A stretch of 33,303 bases of DNA from Anaerolineales bacterium (GCA_919902735.1 CAKKRM010000277.1:1-33303); one strand, 5' to 3'. Positions 1 to 8,063 are shown, counted from the first letter of the stretch. Numbers and translations are program-made. Notes: a model not told the origin generated them from the letters alone.

Positions 1-177
1 ATGTTCTAATTTTACGAGTGGGTGGATGAATTGTCAAGGTTTTTGGCGAGGAAATCGGACAGATGTCTCGGGCTGCTTACTGCCCTGATTATGAAGTGCT
101 GCTAACATTTCATTCCAAACAGAACCAAACCCCAGTCGATTAACCCATTCTTCAATATATCTGACACGTGGGCAACA

Positions 178-206
178 AAAACGCCCTGCAAATGCAGGGC
201 GTTTTT
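178..206. terminator. Rho-independent terminator, bidirectional
   Basis: A GC-rich 10-bp inverted repeat (acgccctgca / tgcagggcgt) is flanked by A-run and T-run, so it can end transcription from either side. It lies about 400 bases beyond the stop of the response regulator gene and may also end a gene outside the window. Confidence 0.7.
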
Positions 207-228
207 GAAGTCTTATTGGATCAGTTCT

Positions 229-295
229 TGCCGCCTACGTGACGCCTACGCGTTTGCGAAACTTATACCCGTATACATGATATATGCCGCGCTGG
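229..295. repeat. Dispersed direct repeat, copy 1
   Basis: It shares with positions 13679-13746 a 24-base block with two mismatches and an identical 20-base block (cgaaacttatacccgtatac). The inner 17-mer (260-276) occurs again at 13711-13727 and at 22967-22983, always in the same orientation. Read on the minus strand it encodes RG-x3-VYGYKFR and a nearby stop, like the end of the DUF35 gene at 22936. Confidence 0.75.
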
Positions 296-600
296 GCAAC
301 TCTGTGTTCAGCTTTGAAATTAAAAATATGCAAATTGGGCATAAATTTGATATTAACATGGCTTTCGCTTAGGTTGCTCGTGACCGTCGCTATCGGCAAA
401 CACGGTAGTCATAATCTGCTTGTAAGCAAAAATCCAGACTAAACCGGGCAGACAGTTACCCGATTTGTGCATGTATATGAAAGTAGGTGATTCGTGTGGA
501 TCTTTTTCTGGGTTCCCAGAGAAGCTTTACTATATTGGCATTATTTCATTTTGATTGACACTTCATAACTGACCTATGCCAACCCTCAGCCCCAGATTGT

Positions 601-1254
601 TCAATCTCTCGTAATTAAACCTTCCTGCAATGCAAACTTTACCAGCGCGGCGCGTGTTTGCAATCCAAGCTTTTCCATACCTCGTGCTCGATAGGTCTCA
701 ATTGTCTTCGCACTCAAGTTAAGTTGTTTGGCAATCTCAGCACTAGTGTGGCCGAGCGCAACCATCTTAACCACTTCCTGTTCGCGTTCACTTAAGCTGC
801 TCCAAGAGTCTTTATAATCACCAGATTGCGATTTTGGAAGCATATCTTCCAACAGGATTCGCGTCATCGAAGGGTGGACATACACTTCGCCGCGCAAAAC
901 TGAGCGCATGGCTGAGAGCAATTCGGAATCGGCGGCTTTCTTGAGAACATATCCGCTTGCGCCATGTTTGAGCGCCTGTCGCAGATATTGCGGATCATCG
1001 TGCATGGTAAGAATCAGAATACGCGCGGACGGGACAAGTTTCCGCAAAATAGGGAGGGCATCCAATCCGCCGAGCGCAGGCATGCTGAGATCAAGCAGGA
1101 TCAAATCGGGTTGGAGTTGCTCGGCGAGGGATAGTGTCTCTGTTCCGCTCGAGGCTTCGCCTACAACATCGTACTCGTTCTGGCTGGTCAGCAGGAGACG
1201 CAAACCAGAGCGAAGAACGGCATGATCATCGGCGAGGAGGACGCGGGCGGTCAT
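601..1254 (-). CDS. NarL/FixJ-type response regulator
   Basis: A DNA-binding response regulator of 217 residues. The N-terminal receiver domain (about 1-120) has the acidic pair DD at 9-10 and the likely phospho-acceptor D55 in LILLDLSMP. The C-terminal LuxR-type helix-turn-helix (about 148-212) carries the typical LSEREQEVVKM and SAKTIETYRARGMEKLG motifs. The ATG overlaps the stop of the upstream histidine kinase gene (ATGA), so the two are translationally coupled and form a two-component pair. With the PhnD-like lipoprotein before them, the likely target is the molybdoenzyme block upstream, as TtrR controls ttr genes; that target is an inference. Confidence 0.93.
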   Translation of the reverse strand: MTARVLLADDHAVLRSGLRLLLTSQNEYDVVGEASSGTETLSLAEQLQPDLILLDLSMPALGGLDALPILRKLVPSARILILTMHDDPQYLRQALKHGASGYVLKKAADSELLSAMRSVLRGEVYVHPSMTRILLEDMLPKSQSGDYKDSWSSLSEREQEVVKMVALGHTSAEIAKQLNLSAKTIETYRARGMEKLGLQTRAALVKFALQEGLITRD

Positions 1255-2699
1255 TCCCTCACCCCCGAACCCTCTCCCACAGGGAGAGGAGAGTGAAGTG
1301 GAATTTCAATAAAAATACTCGTGCCATGTTCAGGCGCGGACTCGATGGTGAGTGTGCCGTCCAACAACTCCGCACGTTCGCGCATACCCAGCAGACCGAG
1401 ATGACGTTCCCCGTGATTTGCGTTGACATCGAAGCCGACTCCGTCATCTTCCACAATTGCGCGAACCACATCATTATGGCGTTCAATCAGGATGCTGGCA
1501 GATTTTGCCCGGGCATGACGCGCAATGTTGGTGAGGGTTTCCTGTACGATGCGATAGATGGCGGTCTCCACATCGCCAGGCAAACGCTCACTTAATTGAA
1601 TGACAATATCAGCAGGGATTTTGTAACGCGCCTGCCATTCATGCGCCAGGCGTTCCAACGCGGCGGCAAGACCCAGATCATCAAGAACGCGCGGGCGCAG
1701 TCGCATGGAAAGGTCGTGGACTTCATCCAGTGTACGAGAAGCGACTTGCCGTAGATCGGATGCTTTGGTTGGAGAGGCGCAATGGGCGCATTGTGCCTCC
1801 ATCATCCGCAAGCCAACAATGAGGGAAGTTAGATTTTGCGAGGTCGAGTCGTGTAGTTCCCGCGCGATACGCCGACGCTCATCCTCCTGGGTGGTGATCA
1901 CTTTCTCCATCAGTTGGCGGCGTAAGACTTCGCGTTCGTGGCGCAGTTCATCGGTGCGAGCCAACTCTTCGGTCATGGCATTGAACGCTTCGGCAAGATC
2001 GCCGATCTCATCGTTTGCCCAACGTTTAACGCGTTGTGTGAAGTCGCCTTTGGCTACGGATTGGGTTGCGTTGACAAGCGCGATTATCGGGCGCGTGAGA
2101 ATCCAGGTGAGGAATACTGCAACAAAAATACCCGCCGCCGAAACAAACATGATGGTTAGGAGCAGTTGCACCGTCAGTGTGGATAATGCCGCTCGCATGG
2201 AAACATCTGAAAGTCCGATGCGAGCCGTGCCGATTTTTCCATCCAGAATGGGGACAGCCGTATCCCACACGAGTCCTTCATCTGTTTGAATCAAGGCTGT
2301 GTGGTGATGGTCGGTCGGGTTGGCGGAGTTCAGGGTCAGTAAATCCAGCGGGAAACCACCTTCAAAAGTTTGGGCAATCACCTGTCCTTGTGGGTCAACG
2401 ATAAAGGCATAACGAACATTGGGATTGTTGGTAAGTGTCTCGTTCAGCAGATCGTGGAGACCGAGCAAGTCGTTGAGCAGGATCGGGTCGGTGGCGCGCG
2501 CCGCGACATCACGCGAGACTGAGGCGCTTTGCTCCTCCAACTGCGCGGTCATGGTGACGGTCAGGGCATAACGCGCTTGAATGGTGACGCCCGCACCCAG
2601 CAGGAGGATAAACCCCAGCACAATGCCGAGAATTTTTCCGCGGATACTAACAGATCCCGCAATATCCCAAAAGAGCTGATAAAATTTTCGCAGGGTCAT
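1251..2699 (-). CDS. NarX-type membrane sensor histidine kinase
   Basis: A sensor kinase of 482 residues. A membrane segment at about 22-42 and another at about 175-203 enclose a 130-residue extracytoplasmic region. A HAMP domain follows (about 200-252). The HisKA_3 dimerisation domain has phospho-acceptor H283 in ARELHDSTSQNL, and the ATPase domain shows the N-box (QETLTNIARHA, N391) and G-box (EDDGVGFD). C304 and C307 form a CxxC just after the H-box, which could sense redox or metal. The gene overlaps the lipoprotein gene upstream and the response regulator downstream by ATGA. Its last dozen residues (PLPVGEGSGVRE) are encoded by a dispersed hairpin repeat, so the natural C-terminus was probably shorter. 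Confidence 0.93.
   Translation of the reverse strand: MTLRKFYQLFWDIAGSVSIRGKILGIVLGFILLLGAGVTIQARYALTVTMTAQLEEQSASVSRDVAARATDPILLNDLLGLHDLLNETLTNNPNVRYAFIVDPQGQVIAQTFEGGFPLDLLTLNSANPTDHHHTALIQTDEGLVWDTAVPILDGKIGTARIGLSDVSMRAALSTLTVQLLLTIMFVSAAGIFVAVFLTWILTRPIIALVNATQSVAKGDFTQRVKRWANDEIGDLAEAFNAMTEELARTDELRHEREVLRRQLMEKVITTQEDERRRIARELHDSTSQNLTSLIVGLRMMEAQCAHCASPTKASDLRQVASRTLDEVHDLSMRLRPRVLDDLGLAAALERLAHEWQARYKIPADIVIQLSERLPGDVETAIYRIVQETLTNIARHARAKSASILIERHNDVVRAIVEDDGVGFDVNANHGERHLGLLGMRERAELLDGTLTIESAPEHGTSIFIEIPLHSPLPVGEGSGVRE
1256..1296. repeat. Dispersed hairpin repeat inside kinase 3' end
   Basis: cctctccc / gggagagg form an 8-bp stem with a 3-base loop at 1271-1289. The surrounding text (ctctcccnnngggagagggttcggggtgagg, minus strand) is of the kind scattered between genes in many bacterial genomes. 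Here it is translated as the kinase tail. Confidence 0.6.
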
Positions 2700-3616
2700 G
2701 GCGAGTTGGGGATTGGAATAGTATCGAGAAGTTTGCGCACACCATCATAAGCATCATCTTCAATAATGACAAAGCCTTGCACACCGATGGAAGAGAGGGC
2801 ATCCTGCGCATTTGGGTCGTATGCCATTGCAAGCAGTAGTGACTGCAAATCTGCCTTCACTTGCGGGCGCGTCAATGGACTGATGACTACTGGGGGAATT
2901 CCAAAATCAGGCGAGCGATGGATGACTTTGGTTTTCTCAGCAAGAGACGGATCGCGTGTAATCGCAAACTCATACACCAGCGAGTCGACTGCGGCTCCGT
3001 CTGCCACTCCGCTTGCCACTGCGCGAATGGCTTCATCGTGGCTGTAGGTGAAGAACGTGCGCGCAAAAAAATCTTCGGGAGTGAAACCAAGTTCATGCAC
3101 AAGATAAGTGGGGTATACCCGCCCGCTAAGCGAGATTGGATCAGTAAATGCAAAGACCTTGCCGCGCATATCAGACATGCTTTGTGCGGTACTGGAGGAG
3201 GGTACGATCAATACAGAATTATAGACTGTTTCTCCATTTACCTGTGGGGCAGCCAACAATTCCATGCCGAAGGTGTCATGCCCTTCGACATAGGCGCTGG
3301 TACAAACGAAAGCAACATCCACTTCGCCGTGTTCGATTAGGTCATTGATTTCAAGATAGGTTCGGCGTTGGACGAGTTCGATCGGTCGGTTGAGCTTTTC
3401 TTCGAGGTAATTTAGAAAGGGAGAATAGGATTCGACCGTCCCTTTGGGCGAGATGACCGCCGCGACCGCCACGCGCAAGGGGACAGCTTCATGTCCCTCG
3501 GGTGTGGGCAGGGGTTGGAGGTTGTTTAAGTCCACTTTCCCAGAGATTTCCGTTTGTGGAATCGCCGAGCAGGAGACGAGAAAGAACATGGTTAACAGAA
3601 GGATGATTTTCTTCAT
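2696..3616 (-). CDS. PhnD-like substrate-binding lipoprotein, probable sensor partner
   Basis: An extracytoplasmic binding protein of 306 residues in the phosphate/phosphite/phosphonate (PhnD, PF12974) family. The start is the ATG at 3616, which has AAAGG 7 bases upstream; a GTG 27 bases earlier lacks a site. The signal peptide ends in a lipobox, LVSC, giving a lipidated C16. The family fold is shown by the segment VDVAFVCTSAYV and by FTDPISLSGRVYP. There are no transporter permease or ATPase genes nearby, and the stop overlaps the kinase start, so it probably presents a ligand to the kinase rather than feeding uptake. From memory, TtrS, the tetrathionate sensor kinase, carries this fold as its own periplasmic domain, so this may be a split version. 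AioX, which binds arsenite, is another member, so the ligand is open. Confidence 0.88.
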   Translation of the reverse strand: MKKIILLLTMFFLVSCSAIPQTEISGKVDLNNLQPLPTPEGHEAVPLRVAVAAVISPKGTVESYSPFLNYLEEKLNRPIELVQRRTYLEINDLIEHGEVDVAFVCTSAYVEGHDTFGMELLAAPQVNGETVYNSVLIVPSSSTAQSMSDMRGKVFAFTDPISLSGRVYPTYLVHELGFTPEDFFARTFFTYSHDEAIRAVASGVADGAAVDSLVYEFAITRDPSLAEKTKVIHRSPDFGIPPVVISPLTRPQVKADLQSLLLAMAYDPNAQDALSSIGVQGFVIIEDDAYDGVRKLLDTIPIPNSP

Positions 3617-3667
3617 GGCGGGCCTTTTGGTTTGTGTAGTCACACTTGAAGCGTAACCACCATCGTG

Positions 3668-3710
3668 AATGTAGCAAATCGGACAAAAAATGTCCAGTGA
3701 TGAATATCAC
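3668..3710 (-). promoter_or_regulatory. Promoter with Crp/Fnr-type operator for the sensor operon
   Basis: On the minus strand, TGGACA (3691-3696) and TACATT (3668-3673) are 17 bases apart, a good sigma70-type pair. Directly upstream lies a perfect palindrome, GTGATgaatATCAC (3697-3710). It fits both the Fnr core (TGAT-N4-ATCA) and the Crp core (GTGA-N6-TCAC). Its centre is near -42 from the predicted start of transcription, the class II activator position. It lies between the moaE stop and the lipoprotein start. Confidence 0.5.
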
Positions 3711-3717
3711 CGAATCG

Positions 3718-4179
3718 TTATTCGCCAAGCTGTGGATTGTAATCCCCTTCCACCCATTCTTCGCCATTTGGTCCAACTTCTTTTTTCCAGACAGGAACAA
3801 TCTCTTTCAAGCGATCAATGCCATAACGCGCCGCGTCGAATACACCAGTATCTCGATGTGCGGCGGTGCAGGCAATCAGGATCGTTGGTGTGCGCGGATA
3901 TAACTTCCCAATGCGCTGGACAATGGCAATCCCTTCGATGGTATCCCATCGCTCGCGGATTTCATCGGCAACCTGCTTCATCTTCGCTTCCGCCATCGGT
4001 TTGTAGGCTTCGTATTCGAGATAGACCGTCTCATGCGGATTGTCGCGGGAGGTAGTTCCGCGCACCATGCCTGTGAAGATAGCCGACGCGCCTGTGGAGG
4101 AAAGCGTAATCTGTTCGAGCAGGTGATTCAAATCAAGTTCATCTTCGGTGATCGAAAAGATGGTTGGGTAGGTTGTCAT
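3718..4179 (-). CDS. moaE: Molybdopterin synthase catalytic subunit MoaE
   Basis: The large subunit of molybdopterin synthase, 153 residues, normal for the family. It inserts two sulfur atoms from the MoaD thiocarboxylate into cyclic pyranopterin monophosphate in the cytoplasm. Family motifs are GASAIFTGMVRG near residue 30, LEYEAYKPMAE in the middle, and the catalytic-end lysines in RLKEIVPVWKKE and the W in EEWVEGD. It starts three bases after the moaD stop, so the two subunits are made together. moaC and the later-acting mogA and moeA are not in the window. Confidence 0.96.
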   Translation of the reverse strand: MTTYPTIFSITEDELDLNHLLEQITLSSTGASAIFTGMVRGTTSRDNPHETVYLEYEAYKPMAEAKMKQVADEIRERWDTIEGIAIVQRIGKLYPRTPTILIACTAAHRDTGVFDAARYGIDRLKEIVPVWKKEVGPNGEEWVEGDYNPQLGE

Positions 4180-4182
4180 TGA

Positions 4183-4431
4183 TTAACCGCCAGAAACTGG
4201 AGGGAATAATGCGATCTCCGCACGCTCAGGAATGATCGTTTCATCGAACACGTATTCATGATTGATGGAAACGAGTGTGTGATTTATTAATCCTGATAGC
4301 ACGGGATATTTTTCAATCAGCAAGGTTTTAAAATCCGCCACATTCATTTGCAAGGGGATTTCCAGTTCGACAGATTTGACACCTGCACGGTCGCGCAAGG
4401 TGGCAAAGAAGAGCGTTTTGATTTGATTCAT
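4183..4431 (-). CDS. moaD: Molybdopterin synthase sulfur carrier MoaD
   Basis: A ubiquitin-like sulfur carrier of 82 residues. The C-terminus is the required Gly-Gly (FPPVSGG), which is adenylated and converted to a thiocarboxylate. FFATLRDRAG near the N-terminus and EIALFPPVSGG at the end are typical of MoaD. The ATG at 4431 comes one base after the moaA stop (TGACATG). A TTG four codons earlier would overlap moaA and is less likely. Confidence 0.94.
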   Translation of the reverse strand: MNQIKTLFFATLRDRAGVKSVELEIPLQMNVADFKTLLIEKYPVLSGLINHTLVSINHEYVFDETIIPERAEIALFPPVSGG

Positions 4432-4432
4432 G

Positions 4433-5446
4433 TCATCCACCAATCTGACTCATGCCGCGTTGCGAACCCGCAGGCGTTGCAACCAGTATGTCGTGATGTT
4501 CTGGTTTTTGTAAGATGGCTTGCTGAAAATATTCTTCGAGCGGTTTTTTGCTTCGCACGGCGTCGCGCAAAGAAACTTCAGCGGGAATTACCAAACAAGA
4601 ACGCAATTTTCCATCGGATGTCAATCGCAGGCGGTTGCAATTTTGGCAGAAGTGTTCACCGAGCGGCGAGATGAATCCCACCGTGCCGAGCGCGCCTGGG
4701 ATGCGATACGTCCGCGCGGGACCGTTGCCCATAGGGGCAGTTACAGGTTGAAGGCGTAGTCCTGAGCTGGTCGAAGGATCAAAGGTCGAAAGAGCGGCGC
4801 GCATTTCCTGAACGGATACATAGCATTCACTCGGCGCGGGGAAGCCTTCGCCCCAGTCCTGCGCGTTGCCAATCGGCATGACTTCGATGAAGCGCACATG
4901 CCAATCATTCTCGATTGTCAATCGCGCGAGCGCGGGCAATTCGTCCGCGTTGAGTCCGCGCACGATAACAGTATTCAACTTGAGGGGCGAAAGATGCGCG
5001 CGTTCGGCGGCGGCGATTCCCCTCCAGACGCGGGCCAAATCTCCCCCGCGTGTGATCAGTCTGAATTTGTCGGCATCCAAAGAATCCAAACTGATGTTGA
5101 CGCGTTTGAGTCCCGCATCTGCGAGCGGCTGTGCGAGTCGTTCCAGCAACATCGCATTCGTGGTCAGGCTGACCTCTTCAATATTCTGGATGGATGCAAT
5201 GCGGCGCACGATCTCTACGACATGCGGATGCACAAGCGGTTCGCCGCCCGTGAGACGCACCCGCTTCACTCCGCCCTGCGCGGCTGTTTCCACCACCCGA
5301 ACAATTTCATCCGCTGACAGTTGGTCCGCGCGCGCCTGCCAGTGTAATCCCTCCTGCGGCATACAGTAGACACAGCGTAGATTACAGCGGTCAGTGAGTG
5401 AAATACGAAGATAGGTGATGGGGCGTCCAAATGGATCAATGAACAT
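4433..5446 (-). CDS. moaA: GTP 3',8-cyclase MoaA
   Basis: A radical SAM enzyme of 337 residues that starts molybdenum cofactor synthesis by converting GTP to 3',8-cyclo-GTP. The N-terminal [4Fe-4S] motif CxxxCxxC is seen in DRCNLRCVYCM. The second cluster is bound by FCQNCNRLRLTSDGKLRSC near the C-terminus, and the chain ends in Gly-Gly, which MoaA needs for activity. The ATG at 5446 starts MFIDPFGRPITYLRISLTD, the usual N-terminus; an upstream extension of 34 codons overlaps the previous gene and is rejected. The start overlaps the previous stop by 11 bases. Confidence 0.96.
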   Translation of the reverse strand: MFIDPFGRPITYLRISLTDRCNLRCVYCMPQEGLHWQARADQLSADEIVRVVETAAQGGVKRVRLTGGEPLVHPHVVEIVRRIASIQNIEEVSLTTNAMLLERLAQPLADAGLKRVNISLDSLDADKFRLITRGGDLARVWRGIAAAERAHLSPLKLNTVIVRGLNADELPALARLTIENDWHVRFIEVMPIGNAQDWGEGFPAPSECYVSVQEMRAALSTFDPSTSSGLRLQPVTAPMGNGPARTYRIPGALGTVGFISPLGEHFCQNCNRLRLTSDGKLRSCLVIPAEVSLRDAVRSKKPLEEYFQQAILQKPEHHDILVATPAGSQRGMSQIGG

Positions 5447-6257
5447 GGTTTGCTTCCCAATTTTGAATTGCTGTGACGACACCTTCCGCGATGCGGGCAG
5501 GGCGTTCGCCAACGCCAGAGACTTGCGCGCCCTGTGCATGCGGATCAACTTCGATGACCTTCGTTTTGGGGGTGACTTGCACGCCGTCGCGGGTCAGTCC
5601 GCGTAAAACACCCGCAATAGGTGCAAGGAGCGGGGTCGAATCAATGCGTGCAGATTCCTGACCTTGCGAGACATGATCTCCAATTTGGAGCGATGTGTGG
5701 AATGTGCCAGCGACAGGCGCATACACGTAGCGGTCACGCGCGTGTCCGTCAATTTCACGCGGCTCACCCTGTAATGGATTAGGCGAGCCATGTTCAATGA
5801 GCCGACCCAATGTATCGCCCCAGTTCGTTTCAATGGCAACATCTACTGTTTCGCCTGCGATGAAGTTGGGACCGAGTCCTATGGTAAATTCAGCTAGCCC
5901 GCGTTGATATTCAGGCTGCAAGTGTTTCCTCATCCGCGCGTCCGCCAGGATGTGTGGGCGAAGAGTTTGCGTCAGTTCGTGGATATCCTTCACTATCACA
6001 GGGATGATTTTTTGTGTTACCAACACGCCTCGAAGGAGATACAACTTTTTTATGAATTGTGCCTCAACGCCATCCAGCGCTGCATGTCCATCAAAGACGG
6101 CGTCCGTGAAGGACATCCTGCGGCGCGTCGTGGTGGGCTGTGGAATTTCGTGAATGACAACAGAATACCCCGCCGCAAACAGGCGATGAGCGACCGCAGA
6201 ACCAACGTCATTGGCGCCGCGCACTAAAATGCGGAGATCGGGTTTGATACGATTCAT
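5436..6257 (-). CDS. YqeB/EF2563-type molybdenum hydroxylase maturation protein
   Basis: A 273-residue protein of the EF2563 family (selenium-dependent molybdenum hydroxylase system, E. coli YqeB). The N-terminus LRILVRGANDVGSAVAHRLFAAG is a nucleotide-binding-like Rossmann segment. IGLGPNFIAGETVDVAIETNWG in the middle and TRDGVQVTPKTKVIEVDP near the end are family landmarks. Its exact step is not known; genomic context ties the family to maturation of molybdenum hydroxylases, possibly with selenium. It overlaps the exporter gene before it by ATGA and moaA after it. A molybdenum hydroxylase subunit lies at the right end of this window, but some 25 kb away. Confidence 0.88.
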   Translation of the reverse strand: MNRIKPDLRILVRGANDVGSAVAHRLFAAGYSVVIHEIPQPTTTRRRMSFTDAVFDGHAALDGVEAQFIKKLYLLRGVLVTQKIIPVIVKDIHELTQTLRPHILADARMRKHLQPEYQRGLAEFTIGLGPNFIAGETVDVAIETNWGDTLGRLIEHGSPNPLQGEPREIDGHARDRYVYAPVAGTFHTSLQIGDHVSQGQESARIDSTPLLAPIAGVLRGLTRDGVQVTPKTKVIEVDPHAQGAQVSGVGERPARIAEGVVTAIQNWEANHVH

Positions 6258-7000
6258 TTCATAAAGTTAAACCAGTAGATTCCAACGGCAACGAAGAGAA
6301 CGGTTCCCAGCACACGGCGCACACTTGCGCCCGAAAATTTAACCGCGCCCATTTGACTTCCGATCAGCGCGCCAAGCAAGCCAGTAACAAGCAAAGGGAT
6401 ACCAAACTCGCCAAGAGAAAATGTGCCGTGCGCAAAACGTCCGATCAAACCGCTGATGGAGTTGATGGCAATGAATCCGCCTGCGGAGGCGGCAGCTTGT
6501 TTGGAATCGCCCCATTGCATCAGAATGATGAGCGGCGAAAGAAAAATCCCGCCGCCGATTCCGATCATGCCAGAGAGCAGCCCAATGGCAGCGCCGCTGA
6601 GCAAAGCCGCCCACAGGGGAATGGGACGCGGCGTCCAGTTAAGTTTTTCAGTCAGCGTTGGAATTAAAGCCATGCGGATTGCAAGATAGGTCAGGACAGC
6701 ATAAAGTAGAGTCGTGTAAGCCTGTTCAGAGAGCTTGATGGTTCCGCCAATAAATGCGGCGGGAATGGATGTGATCAAAAACGGCAGAAGCAAGCGCGGA
6801 CGGAAATGCCCCGCGCGCGCATAGCTTGTAAATGAAATGGATGAAACAAAAATATTCAAAACAAGCGCGGCGCTTGCCATGATGTTTGCGGGAATTCCAA
6901 AGATGTTCATGGCGATGAGATACCCCGATGCTCCGCCAAAACCCGCGCTGGAATATAAAACAGCGGTCATAAATACCAGTAAATACAGAAGACTATTCAA
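6254..7000 (-). CDS. TauE/SafE-family membrane exporter
   Basis: A polytopic membrane protein of about 248 residues with some eight hydrophobic segments. Two glycine-rich repeats mark the family: YSSAGFGGASGYL near the start and GMIGIGGGIFLSPL in the second half. Members move sulfite, sulfoacetate, taurine-derived anions and similar ions across the cytoplasmic membrane. The preferred start is the TTG at 7000, with GGAG ten bases upstream and only an 8-base overlap with the FmdE-like gene; an ATG at 7045 would overlap by 53 bases and has no clear ribosome site. Next to a Ttr-like enzyme, export of a reduced sulfur product is a reasonable guess. Confidence 0.85.
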   Translation of the reverse strand: MNSLLYLLVFMTAVLYSSAGFGGASGYLIAMNIFGIPANIMASAALVLNIFVSSISFTSYARAGHFRPRLLLPFLITSIPAAFIGGTIKLSEQAYTTLLYAVLTYLAIRMALIPTLTEKLNWTPRPIPLWAALLSGAAIGLLSGMIGIGGGIFLSPLIILMQWGDSKQAAASAGGFIAINSISGLIGRFAHGTFSLGEFGIPLLVTGLLGALIGSQMGAVKFSGASVRRVLGTVLFVAVGIYWFNFMK

Positions 7001-7607
7001 TTGACTGCGGCTCCAGGACTTTTTTAGGGATGCAAACGGGGACATGATAATACGAATTTCCCGCGCAGGCGCGGCAAAGATTGAGTCCATCCTGTTTAAC
7101 TTCTCGCTCGTTCATGATCTCTTCTCCGCACACATCACAATTCACGCGGATTCCCGGGCGCGAAACGATACTTTCGATGGATGCGGCAAGTTGTACTTCG
7201 TTGACAGTAAACATTTCTTCATCGGACATGATTTGATATGCCTGCATTTGCGCGAAGTAGCGACGCGGCTCGTCGGGCACATAGATGTATGAACGCTCAC
7301 GAATGTCCAACACTGGCGCAACGCGGACAGCGTAACCCGTTTTCGCATCCACGAACACAGCCGCAACCTTTCCATAATCTTCCACGCGCAGGCTGCGATG
7401 ACCAACCATGCAATTCGTGGCAGCGGACAGTCCGTCTGCAAAACAGCCGTCTGTTTCGGTGATGATAAGAAGACGTTTGCCAGCGGGCGGTTCATCGAAA
7501 CCAAGGACAGATAACCCCGCCAGTCCAATGCGTACGCCGAGGATCTGGCGCGGACAGAGATGGGAATGGTCGCGGGCTGACTTATCGAGGAGGGGTTGGA
7601 TGTTCAT
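6993..7607 (-). CDS. FmdE-family protein with C-terminal zinc ribbon
   Basis: A 204-residue protein related to subunit E of formylmethanofuran dehydrogenase (FmdE). The family's N-terminal HSHLCPRQILGVRIG and ETDGCFADGLSAATNC contain the conserved Cys/His residues. A C-terminal zinc ribbon has CDVCGEEI and CRACAG about 20 residues apart. FmdE homologues commonly sit beside molybdopterin enzymes in organisms without methanogenesis and are thought to help their maturation; that role is not proven. The ATG at 7607 has GGAG seven bases upstream. It starts a new run of genes after the terminator at 7717-7748. Confidence 0.85.
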   Translation of the reverse strand: MNIQPLLDKSARDHSHLCPRQILGVRIGLAGLSVLGFDEPPAGKRLLIITETDGCFADGLSAATNCMVGHRSLRVEDYGKVAAVFVDAKTGYAVRVAPVLDIRERSYIYVPDEPRRYFAQMQAYQIMSDEEMFTVNEVQLAASIESIVSRPGIRVNCDVCGEEIMNEREVKQDGLNLCRACAGNSYYHVPVCIPKKVLEPQSIE

Positions 7608-7622
7608 GGTTGGCTCCAATTT

Positions 7623-7714
7623 ATGTCACTGCGAGCGCTTTGTGCGAAGCAATCTCCTCATACAACAGGAGATTGCTTCGACGGAACGCTTCGCGCACCG
7701 TCTCGCAATGACAT
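7623..7714. repeat. 92-bp palindromic dispersed element
   Basis: The ends are atgtca and tgacat. An inner perfect 14-bp stem (cgaagcaatctcct at 7645-7658, aggagattgcttcg at 7667-7680) encloses an 8-base loop, and CTCGCAATGACAT is a common tail of such bacterial repeats. It sits between the terminator and the FmdE-like start, in the likely promoter region. Confidence 0.7.
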
Positions 7715-7716
7715 AT

Positions 7717-7748
7717 AAAAAGGCTGTCTCAAGGAAAAGAGACAGCCT
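7717..7748 (-). terminator. Rho-independent terminator after tatA
   Basis: On the minus strand a 10-bp stem (AGGCTGTCTC / GAGACAGCCT) with an 8-base loop is followed by TTTTT. It lies 145 bases beyond the tatA stop and ends the oxidoreductase transcript. Confidence 0.85.
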
Positions 7749-7892
7749 CATAAAAAACCTGGGCATAATCTCCTTTCCAAATGCGGGGGGGACAGAGCAT
7801 TTCTGCTTTATCCGTGGATCACGGTTGTGATCGGCCTGTTGCCATGCTGTGAAGTTTAGGCAATCAGACTTCGGAGTTTCAATATTCAGTTG

Positions 7893-8051
7893 TTATTCGG
7901 TTTTGTTGTTATCTTCGCCGCTTAATCCAGATTTGAAAGAACGAATTCCAGAACCGAGTTCATTGGCTATTTTGCCAATTCTTCCAACTCCGAATAACAA
8001 AATAACAATCACGAGGATAACAATTAATTCGGTTTGTCCCAAATGAAACAT
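7893..8051 (-). CDS. tatA: TatA-like twin-arginine translocase subunit
   Basis: A very small gene (52 residues). The protein begins MFHLGQTELIVILVIVILLF: a short periplasmic start, one membrane helix, then the hinge FGVGRIGKIANELGSGIRSF, an amphipathic helix, and a charged tail. TatA/TatE proteins form the pore for folded proteins carrying a twin-arginine signal. The tail is shorter than in usual TatA (often 60-90 residues). GGAG lies about eight bases before the ATG. It follows the Tat-dependent catalytic subunit on the same strand, so it probably serves that export. tatC is not in the window. Confidence 0.88.
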   Translation of the reverse strand: MFHLGQTELIVILVIVILLFGVGRIGKIANELGSGIRSFKSGLSGEDNNKTE

Positions 8052-8063
8052 GATTACTCCAGT

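Larger units (their letters stand above)
1..600. other. Gene-poor left edge
   Basis: No convincing complete gene is seen in these 600 bases. The stretch holds a terminator-like hairpin (178-206), a copy of a dispersed direct repeat (229-295) and short open frames. One minus-strand frame ending near position 32 reads through the hairpin (it contains RYIEEWVNRLGF) and has no credible start. Another minus-strand frame (235-408) ends in VYGYKFRKRVGVT and resembles the C-terminus of the DUF35 protein at 22936-23346. Both may be relics; neither can be called a gene. Confidence 0.5.

Noticed and set aside
1-200. Minus-strand frame with RYIEEWVNRLGF as a gene end
   Set aside because: It reads through a strong terminator hairpin and has no start; it could be a relic but cannot be supported as a gene.
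260-276. The recurring 17-mer as a regulator-binding site
   Set aside because: It contains TATAC/GTATA arms, but one copy is inside a coding sequence and all three encode the same peptide, which favours shared descent over an operator.
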